From contig NZ_AP028672.1 in assembly GCF_041154505.1 (NCBI RefSeq), forward strand, positions 3,450,501-3,514,500: a DNA stretch of 64,000 nucleotides, given 5' to 3'. Shown here piece after piece: positions 29,549-39,500 of this stretch (position 1 is its first letter; each line of letters opens with the position of its first letter). The position numbers and the translations under genes were made by a program. The notes under the pieces were generated by a model. That model was given only the letters and a program-made list of their open reading frames with translations. It did no database searches and was not told where the DNA came from. This DNA is from Acidovorax sp. A79 (GTDB taxonomy: Bacteria; Pseudomonadota; Gammaproteobacteria; Burkholderiales; Burkholderiaceae_C).

Positions 29549-30094
29549 CTAGCGCACCACGGGGGCGTCCGGCAATTCGTTGTCGCCGGGCGTGTCCGAT
29601 GTCCGCGGGAAGTGCCTGCCCAGGCGGGACGACACGGCCTCGATGGCTTGCGCGAGGCCTTCTTCGTAGTGCCGCTGGCGGAAGTGGGTGGACATCTGTG
29701 CGATCACATCCCGCCATTCGCTGCCCGCCACATGGCGGGCCAGGCCCCGGTCGGCCACGATCTCTATCGCATGCTCGGGCAGCAGCAGATAGATCAGCAC
29801 GCCGTTGTTGTGCTCGGTGTCCCACACGCGGTATTTGCTGAACAGCATGATGGCGCGTTCGCGCGCGCTGGCATGGCGGCGCAGGTAGCTCCAGGGCAGG
29901 CTGGCTTCGGCGACGATGCGGATCTGGCCCGTGTGCTGCCGCTCGCTGGCCGCAACCCGCGCGGCCAGCCGCTCCAGGGCTTCGCTGGAGAGCGCACGGC
30001 GCGCACCGGGTTCGCCCCAGCGATGCCGCGCAAGGCGCCACAGGGCGGTGGCCAGGCCCGGGAAGGTCGAGGGTGCTGCAGTTTCAGGGCCCAT
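29549..30094 (-). CDS. TPM-domain protein
   Basis: A protein of about 181 residues with a TPM-like domain: RIVAEASLPWSYLRRHASARERAIMLFSKYRVWDTEHNNGVLIYLLLPEHAIEIVADRGLARHV...W. It resembles the cytoplasmic TPM proteins often encoded beside LemA and YgcG. The ATG at 30094 lies one base after the stop codon of the upstream TPM gene, so translation is coupled. Molecular function is not established. Confidence 0.85.
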   Translation of the reverse strand: MGPETAAPSTFPGLATALWRLARHRWGEPGARRALSSEALERLAARVAASERQHTGQIRIVAEASLPWSYLRRHASARERAIMLFSKYRVWDTEHNNGVLIYLLLPEHAIEIVADRGLARHVAGSEWRDVIAQMSTHFRQRHYEEGLAQAIEAVSSRLGRHFPRTSDTPGDNELPDAPVVR

Positions 30095-30095
30095 G

Positions 30096-31025
30096 TCACC
30101 AGTCTCCCGAGGCGCCGCCGCCACCAAAATCTCCACCCCCTCCGGAGCTGAAGCCCCCGCCGCCGCTGGTGCCGCCTCCCCAGCCCCCGCCGCCGCCATG
30201 GCCCCAGCCGCCGATCGGGCCGGCGTTTCGGCCCTGCCGGGCGCCGCCGCCCACGCCGCTGAAGAGCCAGGTGTAGAGCAGTGCGATGATCCCCGCGCCG
30301 CCGGCCACCAGCAGGCTGGACGTGAACACGAAGGCAAGAAAGCCCACGCCCCCGCCCATGAACAGGCCTCCCAGCCGGCCGCCGAAGATGCTGCGCGCCA
30401 GCGGACCGGCCACCATCACGCCGAAGAACAGGAAGATGGCCAGGTCGGTCCAGTCGAAGCCTCCGCGGCCGCTGTCCTGCGGCGTCGATGGGCCTGTGCC
30501 GGCATCCGTGGGCGCGGGCAGTGCCTCGCCGGCGATGCGCGCGCCAAGCTGGGCGATGGCGTCGCGCAGGCCGCCCGCATAGTCGTTCTGCTGGAATCTG
30601 GGCTTCATGGCGCCGTCGATGATGCGCGCCGCCGCGATGTCGGGGATGGCGCCCTCCAGGGCCTTGGCGACCTCGATGCGCATCTTGCGGTCGTTCTTGG
30701 CGACGATCACCAGAACGCCATCGCCCACCTCCCTGCGGCCGATCTTCCACGTGTTGCCCACGCGGTTGGCGAACGACGCGATGTCTTCGGGGGCGGTGGT
30801 GGGCACCATGAGCACCACGATCTGGGCACCCCGGGCCTGCTCCAGCGCGCGCAGCTGCGCTTCCAGCGCCGCCGTGTCGGCGGCGTCCAGCGTGCCGGTC
30901 TGGTCGATGACTGGGCCGGTGAGCGCAGGCACGGGTAGCAGGCCCCCGTCGGCCCGGGCCCAGGGCAAGGCGAATGCTATAAAAAATATAGCTATCAGCG
31001 CTTTGTGGATAAGCGCTAGGGGCAT
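30096..31025 (-). CDS. YgcG-type TPM-domain membrane protein
   Basis: A 309-residue protein with a signal peptide (MPLALIHKALIAIFFIAFALPWARA), a periplasmic TPM domain (VIDQTGTLDAADTAALEAQLRALEQARGAQIVVLMVPTT...GDGVLVIVAKNDRKMRIEVA), two hydrophobic segments near residues 195-255 and a Gly/Ser-rich tail (GGGGWGGGTSGGGGFSSGGGGDFGGGGASGDW). TPM domains have been linked to phosphatase activity and photosystem repair in other organisms; here the role is unknown. LemA is encoded upstream, the usual partner. Most of the signal peptide is encoded by a dispersed palindromic element (30976-31020). Confidence 0.9.
   Translation of the reverse strand: MPLALIHKALIAIFFIAFALPWARADGGLLPVPALTGPVIDQTGTLDAADTAALEAQLRALEQARGAQIVVLMVPTTAPEDIASFANRVGNTWKIGRREVGDGVLVIVAKNDRKMRIEVAKALEGAIPDIAAARIIDGAMKPRFQQNDYAGGLRDAIAQLGARIAGEALPAPTDAGTGPSTPQDSGRGGFDWTDLAIFLFFGVMVAGPLARSIFGGRLGGLFMGGGVGFLAFVFTSSLLVAGGAGIIALLYTWLFSGVGGGARQGRNAGPIGGWGHGGGGGWGGGTSGGGGFSSGGGGDFGGGGASGDW
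30976..31020 (-). repeat. Dispersed palindromic element, copy 2 (in the TPM signal peptide)
   Basis: Stem AGCGCTT (30997-31003) / AAGCGCT (31011-31017) with loop TGTGGAT, flanked by GCTAT and an A/T palindrome (GCTATAAAAAATATAGC). Loop and stem base match the copy at 13281. It encodes about residues 3-17 of the TPM protein, that is, the hydrophobic core of the signal peptide. Confidence 0.6.
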
Positions 31026-31060
31026 ATTTTCTCGGTTGTCCGGTGGAAGGGCAAGTCCGC

Positions 31061-31666
31061 TCAGGGCTTGGGTTTGGAGGCGGAGAAATCCACGGTGGGG
31101 GGCGCGGAGATCTGGGCCTCGTTGGCCACCGTGAAGCTGGGCTTGGGCTGGTAGCTGAAGGCCATGGCCGTCAGGTTGGTGGGGAAGCTGCGCGCGAGCA
31201 CGTTGTACTCCTGCACGGTCTGGATGTAGCGGTTGCGTGCCACGGTGATGCGGTTCTCGGTGCCTTCCAGCGTGACGCGCAGGTCCCTGAAGCCCTGGTT
31301 GGCCTGCAGCGTGGGATACCGCTCGGAGACCGCCATCAACCGCGACAGCGCACCCGACAATTCGCCCTGCGCCTGCTGGAACTTGTTGAATGCCTCGGGG
31401 TTGTTCAGGGTTTCGGGCGTGACCTGGATCGAGGTGGCCTTGGCGCGCGCCTCGACCACGCGGGTCAGGGTTTCCTGCTCGAAGTTCGCCTCGCCCTTGA
31501 CGGTGGCGACGATGTTGGGCACCAGGTCGGCACGGCGCTGGTACTGGTTGAGGACCTCGCTCCATGCGGCCTTGGACTGCTCGTCCAGGCGCTGGAAGTC
31601 GTTGTAGCCGCAGCCGCTCAGGGCCAGCACGGCTGCCAGAAGTGCAAGGATGCGTTTCATCATCAT
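31061..31666 (-). CDS. LemA family lipoprotein
   Basis: A 201-residue protein with a lipobox (ALLAAVLALSGC) and the LemA core: YNDFQRLDEQSKAAWSEVLNQYQRRADLVPNIVATVKGEANFEQETLTRVVEARAKATSI...YPTLQANQGFRDLRVTLEGTENRITVARNRYIQTVQEYNV. Three adjacent ATGs are possible starts. LemA proteins are mostly helical and of unknown function, and often pair with YgcG/TPM proteins as here, 35 bases downstream. Confidence 0.93.
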   Translation of the reverse strand: MMMKRILALLAAVLALSGCGYNDFQRLDEQSKAAWSEVLNQYQRRADLVPNIVATVKGEANFEQETLTRVVEARAKATSIQVTPETLNNPEAFNKFQQAQGELSGALSRLMAVSERYPTLQANQGFRDLRVTLEGTENRITVARNRYIQTVQEYNVLARSFPTNLTAMAFSYQPKPSFTVANEAQISAPPTVDFSASKPKP

Positions 31667-31862
31667 GGTGGTGTTCGCCAGGTGGAGTCAGGACAAGGGA
31701 CCGGGGTGCGAATGGGCCAGACAGTGGCCACCCGGCAGATTCTGCAACAAGTGCGCGCGCCGGCACCGCTTTCCGGTGCCGGGCAGGCCGCACATGGTCA
31801 CCACGCCCGCAAGGGGATGGCCGCACAATAGTGCCCTGCGCGTGGACGGGCCCCCGGCCGCC

Positions 31863-32345
31863 ATGCCTTTCCTTCACACCATCCTGCCGATCACCATGCC
31901 CCGTCCCCGCTCCAGCGCCGCCACCCTCGGAGGTTCCTCGGACGAAACCGAAGCCGCGTTCTACGAGGCCCTGCAGCGTGGCGACATCGAGCTGTTGATG
32001 TCCTGCTGGGCCGACGAGGACGACATCGTCTGCGTGCACCCCGGCGGGCCGAGGTTGCTGGGCGCGGGGGCGATCCGGGCGGCATTCGAGGCCATGTTTT
32101 CGCATGGCACGGTGCGGGCCCGGCCCGTGCAGGTACACCGGGTGGTGGCCCTCACCAGCGCCGTGCACAGCGTCGCCGAACACGTGGAGGTGATGCTGCC
32201 CGACGGCCTGCACCAGGCCGTGGTGCTGGCCACCAACGTCTACCACAAGACCCCCGAAGGCTGGCGCATGGTGGCGCACCACGCCAGCCCCGGGGCCGCG
32301 CCGGACGTGCAGACGGCGGACGCGCAGCGGCCCGTGCTCCATTGA
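31863..32345 (+). CDS. SnoaL/NTF2-like (DUF4440-type) protein
   Basis: A protein of about 160 residues with an NTF2-like pattern: SDETEAAFYEALQRGDIELLMSCWADEDDIVCVHPGGPRLLGAGAIRAAFEAMF...VYHKTPEGWRMVAHHASPG. Such proteins include ketosteroid isomerase-like enzymes and small binding proteins; no substrate can be inferred. A second ATG at 31896 (MPRPRSSAATLGG) is an equally good start, since neither has a clear Shine-Dalgarno sequence. Confidence 0.8.
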   Translation: MPFLHTILPITMPRPRSSAATLGGSSDETEAAFYEALQRGDIELLMSCWADEDDIVCVHPGGPRLLGAGAIRAAFEAMFSHGTVRARPVQVHRVVALTSAVHSVAEHVEVMLPDGLHQAVVLATNVYHKTPEGWRMVAHHASPGAAPDVQTADAQRPVLH

Positions 32346-32397
32346 GCCGATGGCCTTCCCATGTTCAAGCCTTTTTGCCTTCTTTCCCCGGAACTGT

Positions 32398-32426
32398 AAG
32401 CGCTAATAGCTATGAAATATGTAGCG
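32398..32426 (+). repeat. Dispersed palindromic element, half copy at the yheT start codon
   Basis: AAGCGCTAATAGCTATGAAA followed by TATGTAGCG matches the right arm of the element (AAGCGCT, then GCTAT, then an A/T palindrome ending GTAGC). The left stem arm is absent. The ATG of the yheT gene (32412) lies inside it. Confidence 0.5.
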
Positions 32427-33431
32427 CCCCGCTGGCTGCCCGGAGGCCAGCTCCAGACCATCTGGCCGGCCCTGTACTCGCGCCGGGTGTTCGGGCCCCG
32501 CCCCGAGTACCGCCGCGAGCGCTGGGAGACGCCGGATGGTGACTTCGTGGATGTGGACTTCCTGCAGGATGGCGTGGCGGCGGCCGGCGCGCCCCGGCCG
32601 TTGCTGGTGGTCTTTCATGGCCTGGAGGGTTCGTCGCGCAGCCACTACTGCGAAGCGTTCGCCGACCTGGCGCGCGAGCAGGGCTGGGCCTGCGCGCTGC
32701 CGCATTTCCGGGGGTGCAGTGGCGAGATCAACCGTGCGCCGCGCGCCTACCACTCGGGCGACCACGCCGAGATCGGCTGGATGCTGCAGCGCCTGCGTGC
32801 ATCGCACCGGGGGCCGCTGATGGCGGTGGGTGTCTCCCTGGGGGGAAACGCGCTCCTGCGCTGGGCCGCCGAAGTGGGCGAGGACGCCGCGCGCAGCGCG
32901 GACGCGGTGGCCGCCGTGTGCTCGCCCATCGACCTGGCCGCAGGCGGGCACGCGATCGGGCGCGGCTTCAACCGGCAGGTCTACACGCGCATGTTCATGC
33001 GCACCCTGGTGCCCAAGGCGCTGCAGAAGCTGGCGCAGCACCCGGGGCTGTTCGACCGGCAGGCCCTGGTGGCGGCGCGTGACCTGTATGCGTTCGACAA
33101 CGTGTTCACCGCACCGCTGCACGGCTTTCGCAACACCGAAGACTATTGGCTGCGCGCCTCCGCCAAGCCGCTGCTGCACCGCATCCGCCTTCCGGCCCTG
33201 GTCGTCAATGCGCGCAACGACCCGTTCGTTCCGGCCGCCAGCCTGCCGTTGCCGCAGGAGGTGGCCAACGGGTTCGTCACGCTCTGGCAGCCCCCGCACG
33301 GCGGCCATGTCGGCTTTGCCCACGGGCGCTTGCCGGGGCATGTGCGCGCCATGCCCGACGCAGTCGGGGGATGGCTGGCAGAGCATGCGGGGGCCGTGGC
33401 GCGCGCGGGAGCACAATCGCCGCATGGATGA
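32412..33431 (+). CDS. yheT: YheT-type alpha/beta hydrolase
   Basis: A 339-residue alpha/beta hydrolase. The family start YVAPRWLPGGQLQTIWPAL, the oxyanion region VVFHGLEGSS, the nucleophile Ser in GVSLGGN, Asp in VVNARNDPF and His in HGGHVGF are all visible, so the catalytic triad is intact. YheT/ABHD1-3 proteins are esterase- or lipase-like; the natural substrate is unknown. The start codon is supplied by a dispersed repeat element and has no clear ribosome site. Confidence 0.93.
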   Translation: MKYVAPRWLPGGQLQTIWPALYSRRVFGPRPEYRRERWETPDGDFVDVDFLQDGVAAAGAPRPLLVVFHGLEGSSRSHYCEAFADLAREQGWACALPHFRGCSGEINRAPRAYHSGDHAEIGWMLQRLRASHRGPLMAVGVSLGGNALLRWAAEVGEDAARSADAVAAVCSPIDLAAGGHAIGRGFNRQVYTRMFMRTLVPKALQKLAQHPGLFDRQALVAARDLYAFDNVFTAPLHGFRNTEDYWLRASAKPLLHRIRLPALVVNARNDPFVPAASLPLPQEVANGFVTLWQPPHGGHVGFAHGRLPGHVRAMPDAVGGWLAEHAGAVARAGAQSPHG

Positions 33432-33996
33432 CATCGTCAAGCAGGCGCTGGTCAAGTGGCCCAATGTGCCCGACTGCTACGGATGGCTCGGCCTGGATGC
33501 GCGCGGCCACTGGTACCTGCGCGACGACCAGGTCCAGGCCGCGGGCCCCTTTCCGCGCAGCAAGGGGTCCCTGCTGCAGCATGAAAAGCTGGTCGAATTC
33601 ATCGCGCGCAATTACGAGCACGACGCGCAGGGGCAATGGTTTTTCCAGAACGGGCCGCAGCGCGTGTATGTGGAACTGGAAGCCACGCCCCTCGTGTGGC
33701 GCATACAGCCGGATTTTTCCGTGCTTTCCCACACCGGCCGGGGGGCCGCGGTGCAGGGCTGCCTGGTGGATACGCAGGGGCGGGTCTACCTGGAGTCGGA
33801 GCTGGGCGTGGGGCTGGTGCACACCCTGGACGTGCCCCTGGCCGCCGAGGCGGTGGAGGCGGGCCGCTGGGTACCGCTGGATGTGCGGGCAGAGGATTTG
33901 CCGGGGCGCTACGGCTTCGTCATGAGCCCGCATGGCCGCTGGAGCGCTGGTGGAATGCAGGGGCGGGCGCCCAGGGCGGGCATGGCGCGCACCTGA
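33424..33996 (+). CDS. Conserved betaproteobacterial protein (possibly DUF2946)
   Basis: A 190-residue protein whose start overlaps the yheT stop by 8 bases, so the two are probably translationally coupled. It begins MDDIVKQALVKWPNVPDCYGWLGLDARGHWYLRDDQVQAAGPFPRSKGSLLQHEKLVEFIARNYEHDAQGQWFFQNGPQRVYVELEATPLVWR. Similar Burkholderiales proteins carry the label DUF2946, but I am unsure of that name. It is soluble with no signal peptide or known catalytic motif. Function unknown. Confidence 0.8.
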   Translation: MDDIVKQALVKWPNVPDCYGWLGLDARGHWYLRDDQVQAAGPFPRSKGSLLQHEKLVEFIARNYEHDAQGQWFFQNGPQRVYVELEATPLVWRIQPDFSVLSHTGRGAAVQGCLVDTQGRVYLESELGVGLVHTLDVPLAAEAVEAGRWVPLDVRAEDLPGRYGFVMSPHGRWSAGGMQGRAPRAGMART

Positions 33997-34030
33997 AGAA
34001 GAAAGAGAAGGAACCAGGGCGCAGAAAGTA

Positions 34031-34059
34031 AAAAAGCCGGTCCACAGAACCGGCTTTTT
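34031..34059. terminator. Bidirectional intrinsic terminator
   Basis: AAAAAGCCGGT / ACCGGCTTTTT is an 11-bp perfect stem with a 7-base loop, and its A/T arms give a T-run on both strands. It sits between the convergent unknown gene and the cytochrome gene. Confidence 0.92.
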
Positions 34060-34102
34060 CATGGGCCCGCGCGGCGCTCCGCCGCATGCGGGAGAGAAGG
34101 GC

Positions 34103-34978
34103 TTACTTGGCGGCCGCGGCCATGAACTCGACGGCGGCACGCAGATCGGCATCCGACGCCTGAGCGGCGCCACCGCGGGGAGGCATCGCACCCTTGCCCT
34201 TGGCCACGCTGTTGTACAGCGCATCAATGCCGGCAGGCAGGCGGGCCGACCAGGCGGCCTTGTCACCAAACTTGGGGGCGCCGGCCACGCCAGCCGCGTG
34301 GCACACCTGGCACGCCTGCTTGTACAGGGCTTCGCCAGCGCCTGCGGCGGCAGCGGCCACAGGAGCGGGCGCTGCTGCTGCTGCAGCAGCAGGAGCGGCT
34401 TCGGCAGCGGGCGCTGCTGCGGCCGCCGTAGCGGCAGGGGCTGCGGACGCGGCGTCGGCGGCAGCCGCGGGGGCTGCTCCGGCGGGTGCCGCGGGTTCCG
34501 CGAACTTGGCGCCGGCGGCGTTGGCCATGTATGCGACGGCCCGCGCGATTTCGGTGTCGTTGAAGTCGCCGCCGCCTTGCGGCGCCATGGCGCCCTTGCC
34601 CTTCAGCGCGGATTGGACCAGCGCTTCAAAGCCGGTCTTGATGCGGGCCGACCAGGCAGCGGCGTCCGAGAACTTGGGAGCCCCCGCGGCGCCTGTGGCA
34701 TGGCAGGCCGCGCACTGGCCCTTGTAGACGTCTTCGCCGCTTCGCAGGGGGCGGTTGGCATCGCGGATTTCGACCATGCCCACCTTCTGGATGCGCTCGG
34801 CAATGGCCTTCTCGGGATTGGCTGCGCCAGCGGCCGGCTTGTCGGCCGACGTGACATACAGGACCAAGCCAATGATGGCAAAGATCGGAATCACAAACGA
34901 GAAAAGTACCGCGACCAGCAACTGCTTGGGGTTCTTGATCGGGCCGGTATGGGCTTCTTCGTGGTGGTTGTCGCTCAT
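34103..34978 (-). CDS. Di-heme c5-type cytochrome, membrane-anchored
   Basis: A 291-residue protein with an N-terminal membrane anchor (LLVAVLFSFVIPIFAIIGLVLYV) and two similar cytochrome c domains with heme motifs CAACH and CQVCH. Axial Met candidates are in KGKGAMAPQGG and KGKGAMPPRGG. An Ala/Pro-rich linker of about 55 residues joins the domains. It is probably a periplasmic electron carrier to a terminal oxidase. A TATAAT box on the minus strand (35025-35030) lies 47 bases upstream of the start. Confidence 0.9.
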   Translation of the reverse strand: MSDNHHEEAHTGPIKNPKQLLVAVLFSFVIPIFAIIGLVLYVTSADKPAAGAANPEKAIAERIQKVGMVEIRDANRPLRSGEDVYKGQCAACHATGAAGAPKFSDAAAWSARIKTGFEALVQSALKGKGAMAPQGGGDFNDTEIARAVAYMANAAGAKFAEPAAPAGAAPAAAADAASAAPAATAAAAAPAAEAAPAAAAAAAPAPVAAAAAGAGEALYKQACQVCHAAGVAGAPKFGDKAAWSARLPAGIDALYNSVAKGKGAMPPRGGAAQASDADLRAAVEFMAAAAK

Positions 34979-35150
34979 GACGTCCTCAGGGTGTATCGGG
35001 GGGCTTTGATGAAATCAACCCTCAATTATATCTGCGGGGCTGGTGCCTCCCCGTGAGCATCGCACAGGCGCTGCGCCAGATGCGCGAGACAGCCCGCGCG
35101 CGCCGCCACCCTGCGGTGCGGGCGCGCGTGGCCTGGCGCCGCCGTGCGCG

Positions 35151-36584
35151 TCAGGACGGATTGCCCGCCACCGCCGCGGCTTCGGGCGCGCCGCCGCCCA
35201 GGGCCTTGTACAGCGCCACCTGGTTTTGCAGCTGCGCGAGCTTGACCTGCACGACGGCCTGCTGCGTGGCGAACAGGGAGCGCTGGGCGTCCAGCAGGTC
35301 CAGGTAGCTCGATACGCCGTTGCGGTAGCGCAGATCGGCCAGCTGCAGCCGCGCGCCCTCCGCCTGGGCCTGCAGTTGCTGGGCCTCGGCCTGCTCACCC
35401 AGGGTGGCCTGGCCCGCCAGCGCATCCGAGACTTCGCGGAAGGCCGTCTGGATGGCCTTTTCGTATTGCGCGATGGCGATGCCCCGCCCGGCTTGCGCAC
35501 TCTCGAGGTTGGCCTGGTTGCGGCCCGCGTCGAAGATGGGCAGCAGCAGGGACGGCGCGATCGTGAACCCCCACGAGCCGCTCTTGAACAGGCCCGACAG
35601 TTCCCCGCTGGCGGTGCCTGCCTGGGCCGTGAGCGAGATGCGCGGGAAGAACGCGGCCCGCGCCGCGCCGATGTTCGCGTTGGCCGCGATCAGCTGCTGC
35701 TCTGCCTGGCGGATGTCGGGGCGGCGCGTCAGCAGTTCGGACGGCAGGCCCGCGGGCAACTGCGCCATGGCGGGCGCAGCGGCCAGCCGGCTGCCCGTGA
35801 GGCTGGCGCGGATGTCGTCGGGCAGGGACTGTCCGAGCAGCAGGGCCAGGGCGTTCTCGTCCAGCGCGCGCTGGCGCTGCTGCTGCGCCAGGGTGGCGCG
35901 TGCCGCCTGGGTCAGGGACTCTGCCTGGCGGAAGTCCAGCTCCGAGGCCACGCCCGCGTCCAGCCGCATGCGCGTGAGGCGCACCGATTCCTCGCGCGAC
36001 GCGAGGGTCTGGCGCGACAGGTCCAGCAGCTCCTCGTCGGCCAGCAGGTTCAGCCAGCCGTTGGCCACGGCGGCCACCAGGCTGACCTGCGCCGCATTGC
36101 GGCCCTCTTCGGTGGCAAGGTACTGCGCGAGCGCCTGCTCCTTGAGGCTGGCGATGCGGCCGAAGAAGTCGATCTCCCAGGCCGAAACCGCAAGTCCGAC
36201 GCTGAACGAGTTGGTCAGGTCGCCCGTGCCCGCGGCCGGTGCGCGGCTGGCGTTGGCCGCCAGGCCCACGCCCGGGTACAGGTCGGCCCGGCGCACCTGG
36301 AACGTGGCGCGTGCCTGTTCGATGTTGAGCACGGCCACGCGCAGATCGCGGTTGTTGGCCAGCGCGGCTTCGATGAGCTGGCGCAGCCGGGGCTCGGCGA
36401 AATAGTCCTGCCAGGGGGCCGCGGCCGCAGCGCCCTGCGTGGTGCCGCCGGCGGAAGCCGCTGTGGTGTACGTGGCCGGCACGGGGGCCGCGGGTCGCTC
36501 GTAGACGGGGATGAACGAGCAGCCGGCCAGCAGCGCTGCCGCTGCCGCTGCCAGTGCGATGGAGGTGCTGCGGTGATTAGTCAT
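35151..36584 (-). CDS. RND efflux outer membrane lipoprotein (OprM/NodT family)
   Basis: The 477-residue outer membrane channel of a tripartite pump. The lipobox reads ALLAGC, followed by SFIPVYERPAAPVPATY, typical of OprM/CusC proteins, and two OEP repeats (for example IGAARAAFFPRISLTAQAGTASGELSGLF). The ATG at 36584 has AGGAG about nine bases upstream; it overlaps the end of the pump gene by 8 bases. It is last of the three efflux genes. Confidence 0.93.
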   Translation of the reverse strand: MTNHRSTSIALAAAAAALLAGCSFIPVYERPAAPVPATYTTAASAGGTTQGAAAAAPWQDYFAEPRLRQLIEAALANNRDLRVAVLNIEQARATFQVRRADLYPGVGLAANASRAPAAGTGDLTNSFSVGLAVSAWEIDFFGRIASLKEQALAQYLATEEGRNAAQVSLVAAVANGWLNLLADEELLDLSRQTLASREESVRLTRMRLDAGVASELDFRQAESLTQAARATLAQQQRQRALDENALALLLGQSLPDDIRASLTGSRLAAAPAMAQLPAGLPSELLTRRPDIRQAEQQLIAANANIGAARAAFFPRISLTAQAGTASGELSGLFKSGSWGFTIAPSLLLPIFDAGRNQANLESAQAGRGIAIAQYEKAIQTAFREVSDALAGQATLGEQAEAQQLQAQAEGARLQLADLRYRNGVSSYLDLLDAQRSLFATQQAVVQVKLAQLQNQVALYKALGGGAPEAAAVAGNPS

Positions 36585-39500
36585 GGGTTCCAACTCCTGC
36601 TTCTTCTGCGTGGCGGCGGTTCATTTCCTGCTGGCGCGCGCTGCCCTTGAACAGGCTGCGGACCACCACGAAGAACACGGGCACGAAGAACACGGCCAGT
36701 GCCGTGCCCGTGATCATTCCGCCCAGCACGCCCGTGCCGATGGCGCGCTGGCTGGCCGAGCCCGCGCCCGACGCGATGGCCAGCGGCAGCACGCCTAGGC
36801 CGAACGCCATCGAGGTCATCACGATGGGGCGGAACCGCAGGTGCGCGGCCGCCAGCGCCGACTCGATCACGCCCTTGCCCTGGGCCTGAAGGTCCTTGGC
36901 AAATTCGATGATCAGGATGGCGTTCTTCGCCGACAGGCCGATGATGGTGATCAGGCCCACCTGGAAGTACACGTCATTGGCATAGCCCCGCAGCAGGGTC
37001 GCCAGCAGCACGCCCAGCACGCCCAGGGGCACCACCAGGATCACGGCCAGCGGAATCGACCAGCTTTCGTACAGCGCGGCCAGGCACAGGAACACGGCCA
37101 GGATGGCGAAGCTGTAGAGGATCAGCGACTGGGAGCCCGCCAGTTTTTCCTCGCGCGACTGGCCGGTCCATTCAAAGCCGAAGCCTGCGGGCAGCTGGCC
37201 CGCGAGCTTTTCCATCTCGGCCATGGCGGCGCCCGTGCTGAAACCGGGGGCTGGCGAGCCCGAGATCCGCATGGCGGGATAGCCGTTGTAGCGCACCGTC
37301 TGCTGTGCGCCATTGACCCAGCGGGTGGTGGCGAAGGCAGAGAGCGGCACCGGCTTGCCCTGGCTGTTGGCGGCGTTGATCTTCAGCAGATCGTCGGGCT
37401 GCATGCGCGAAGGCGCGTCGGCCTGCACGACCACGCGCTGCAGGCGGCCCTGGTTCGGGAAGTCGTTCACATAGCTCGAGCCCAGCGCGGTCGACAGCGC
37501 GGAGTTGATGGCATCGAACGGCACGCCCAGGGCGTTGGCCTTGTCGCGGTCGATGTCGATCTGCAGCTGTGGGGCGTCTTCCAGGCCGTCCGGGCGCACC
37601 TGCGTGAGCACCTTGCTTTGCGAGGCCATGCCCAGCAGCTGATTGCGTGCCTTCACGAGCGCCTCGTGGCCGGCGCCTCCGCGGTCCTGCAGGCGGAACG
37701 TGAAGCCGCTGGCATTGCCCAGCTCGGGAATGGGAGGCGGGCTCAGCGGGAAGATGAACGCATCGCGGATTCCCATCAGGCCGCCGAAGGCCCGGTTGGC
37801 AACGTCCTGCGCCGATTGGCCCGGGCCGTGGCGTTCGCTCCAGTCCTTCAAGGTCACGAAGGCAAGGGCGGCGTTCTGCCCCTGGCCGGAGAAGCTGAAG
37901 CCCAGCACGCCCACCATGCTCTGCACTTCGGGCTGCTTGAGAATGAACTCCTCGACCTGCTGCATCACGGCCAGCGTGCGCTCCTGTGTCGCGCCGGGGG
38001 GCAGCTGCACGTTGACGATGATGTTGCCCTGGTCTTCGCTGGGCAGGAACGAGGTGGGCAGGCGCATGTACACCACGGCGACGGCGCCAATGATGGCGGC
38101 GTAGATGACGAGGTAGCGTGCTGCCCGCTTGAGCATGCGCGCCACGAAGCCTTCATAGCCCTTGGCGGTGCGCGAAAAGCCGCGATTGAACCAGCCGAAG
38201 AAGCCGGTCTTCTCGTGGTGGTGCCCGGCTTCCACGGGCTTGAGCAGCGTGGCGCACAGGGCCGGCGTGAGCGACAGGGCCATGAAGGCGGAAAAGCCGA
38301 TGGAGGCCACCATCACCGCCGAGAACTGGCGGTAGATGTTGCCCGTGGAGCCCGCGAAGAAGGCCAGCGGCACGAACACCGAGATCAGCACCACGGTCAC
38401 GCCGATGATGGCGCCCGAGATCTGGCGCATGGCCTTGCGCGTCGCCTCGAGCGGGGACAGTCCTTCCTCGCTCATGATGCGTTCGACGTTTTCCACCACC
38501 ACGATGGCATCGTCCACCACGATGCCGATCACCAGCACCATGCCGAACATGGTCAGCACGTTGATCGAGAAGCCCAGCGCCAGCAGCGTGGCGAAGGTGC
38601 CCAGCAGAGCGATCGGCACCACGATGGTGGGGATGATGGTGTAGCGCCAGTTCTGCAGGAACAGGAACATCACCAGGAACACCAGCGCCACCGCTTCCAG
38701 CAGGGTCTCGGCCACCTGCTTGATGGAGATGTCCACGAAGCGCGAGCTGTCGTAGGGAATGCTCCAGCTCATGCCTTCGGGGAAGTAGCGCGAGAGCTCA
38801 TTCATCTTGGTGCGCACGGCTTTCGCGGCTTCCAGGGCATTGCCGCTGGGCGACAGCTGGACGCCAATGCCCACGGCGGGCTTGCCGTTCAGTCGCGCGG
38901 CCGTGGCGTAGGCCTGGCCCCCCAGCTCCACGCGCGCCACGTCCTTGATGCGCACGGTGGAGCCGTCGGTGTTGGCGCGCAGCACGATGTTGCCGAACTG
39001 CTCCACGCTGGAGAGCTGGCCGTTGACCACCACCGTGGCCGCAATCCCCTGGCCCGCGATGTTGGGCAGGTCGCCGATCGTGCCGCTGGCCACCTGGGCG
39101 TTCTGGGCGCGGATGGCGGCGGTGATTTCGGCGGCCGAAAGGTTGAAGCTCACCATCTTGGCGGGGTCGATCCAGATGCGCATGGCGCGTTCCGTGCCGA
39201 ACAGCTGTGCCTGGCCGATGCCCTGCAGCCGCTGCAGCTCGGGGACGATGTTGCGCGACGCGTAGTCGCCCAGGGCCACCGTGTCCGTCGCCGGGTTGGT
39301 CGACGAGAGCATGGTGAACAGCAGGAAGTTGGAGCGCGATTTGTCCACGCGCACGCCCTGTTGTGTCACGGCCGAGGGCAGCCGTGGCGTGGCGCGCGAG
39401 AGGCGGTTCTGCACATCCACCTGGGCCAGATCGGCATTGGTGCCGGGCTGGAAGCTCAGCGTGATGCTGCCGGAGCCGTCGGCCTGGGCGACGGATTCCA

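Noticed and set aside
29189..30151. Plus-strand frame across the TPM gene and its flank
   Set aside because: Opposite a convincing TPM-domain gene, with no homology and a high Arg/Gly/Pro content typical of shadow frames.
34330..34510. Ala-codon repeats in the cytochrome gene as a possible microsatellite
   Set aside because: They encode the Ala/Pro linker between two heme domains, a common feature of such cytochromes.
35097..35128. GC hairpin past the efflux channel gene as a terminator
   Set aside because: The stem (CGCGCGCC/GGCGCGCG) lacks any T-run on the minus strand, so it is not listed as a terminator.
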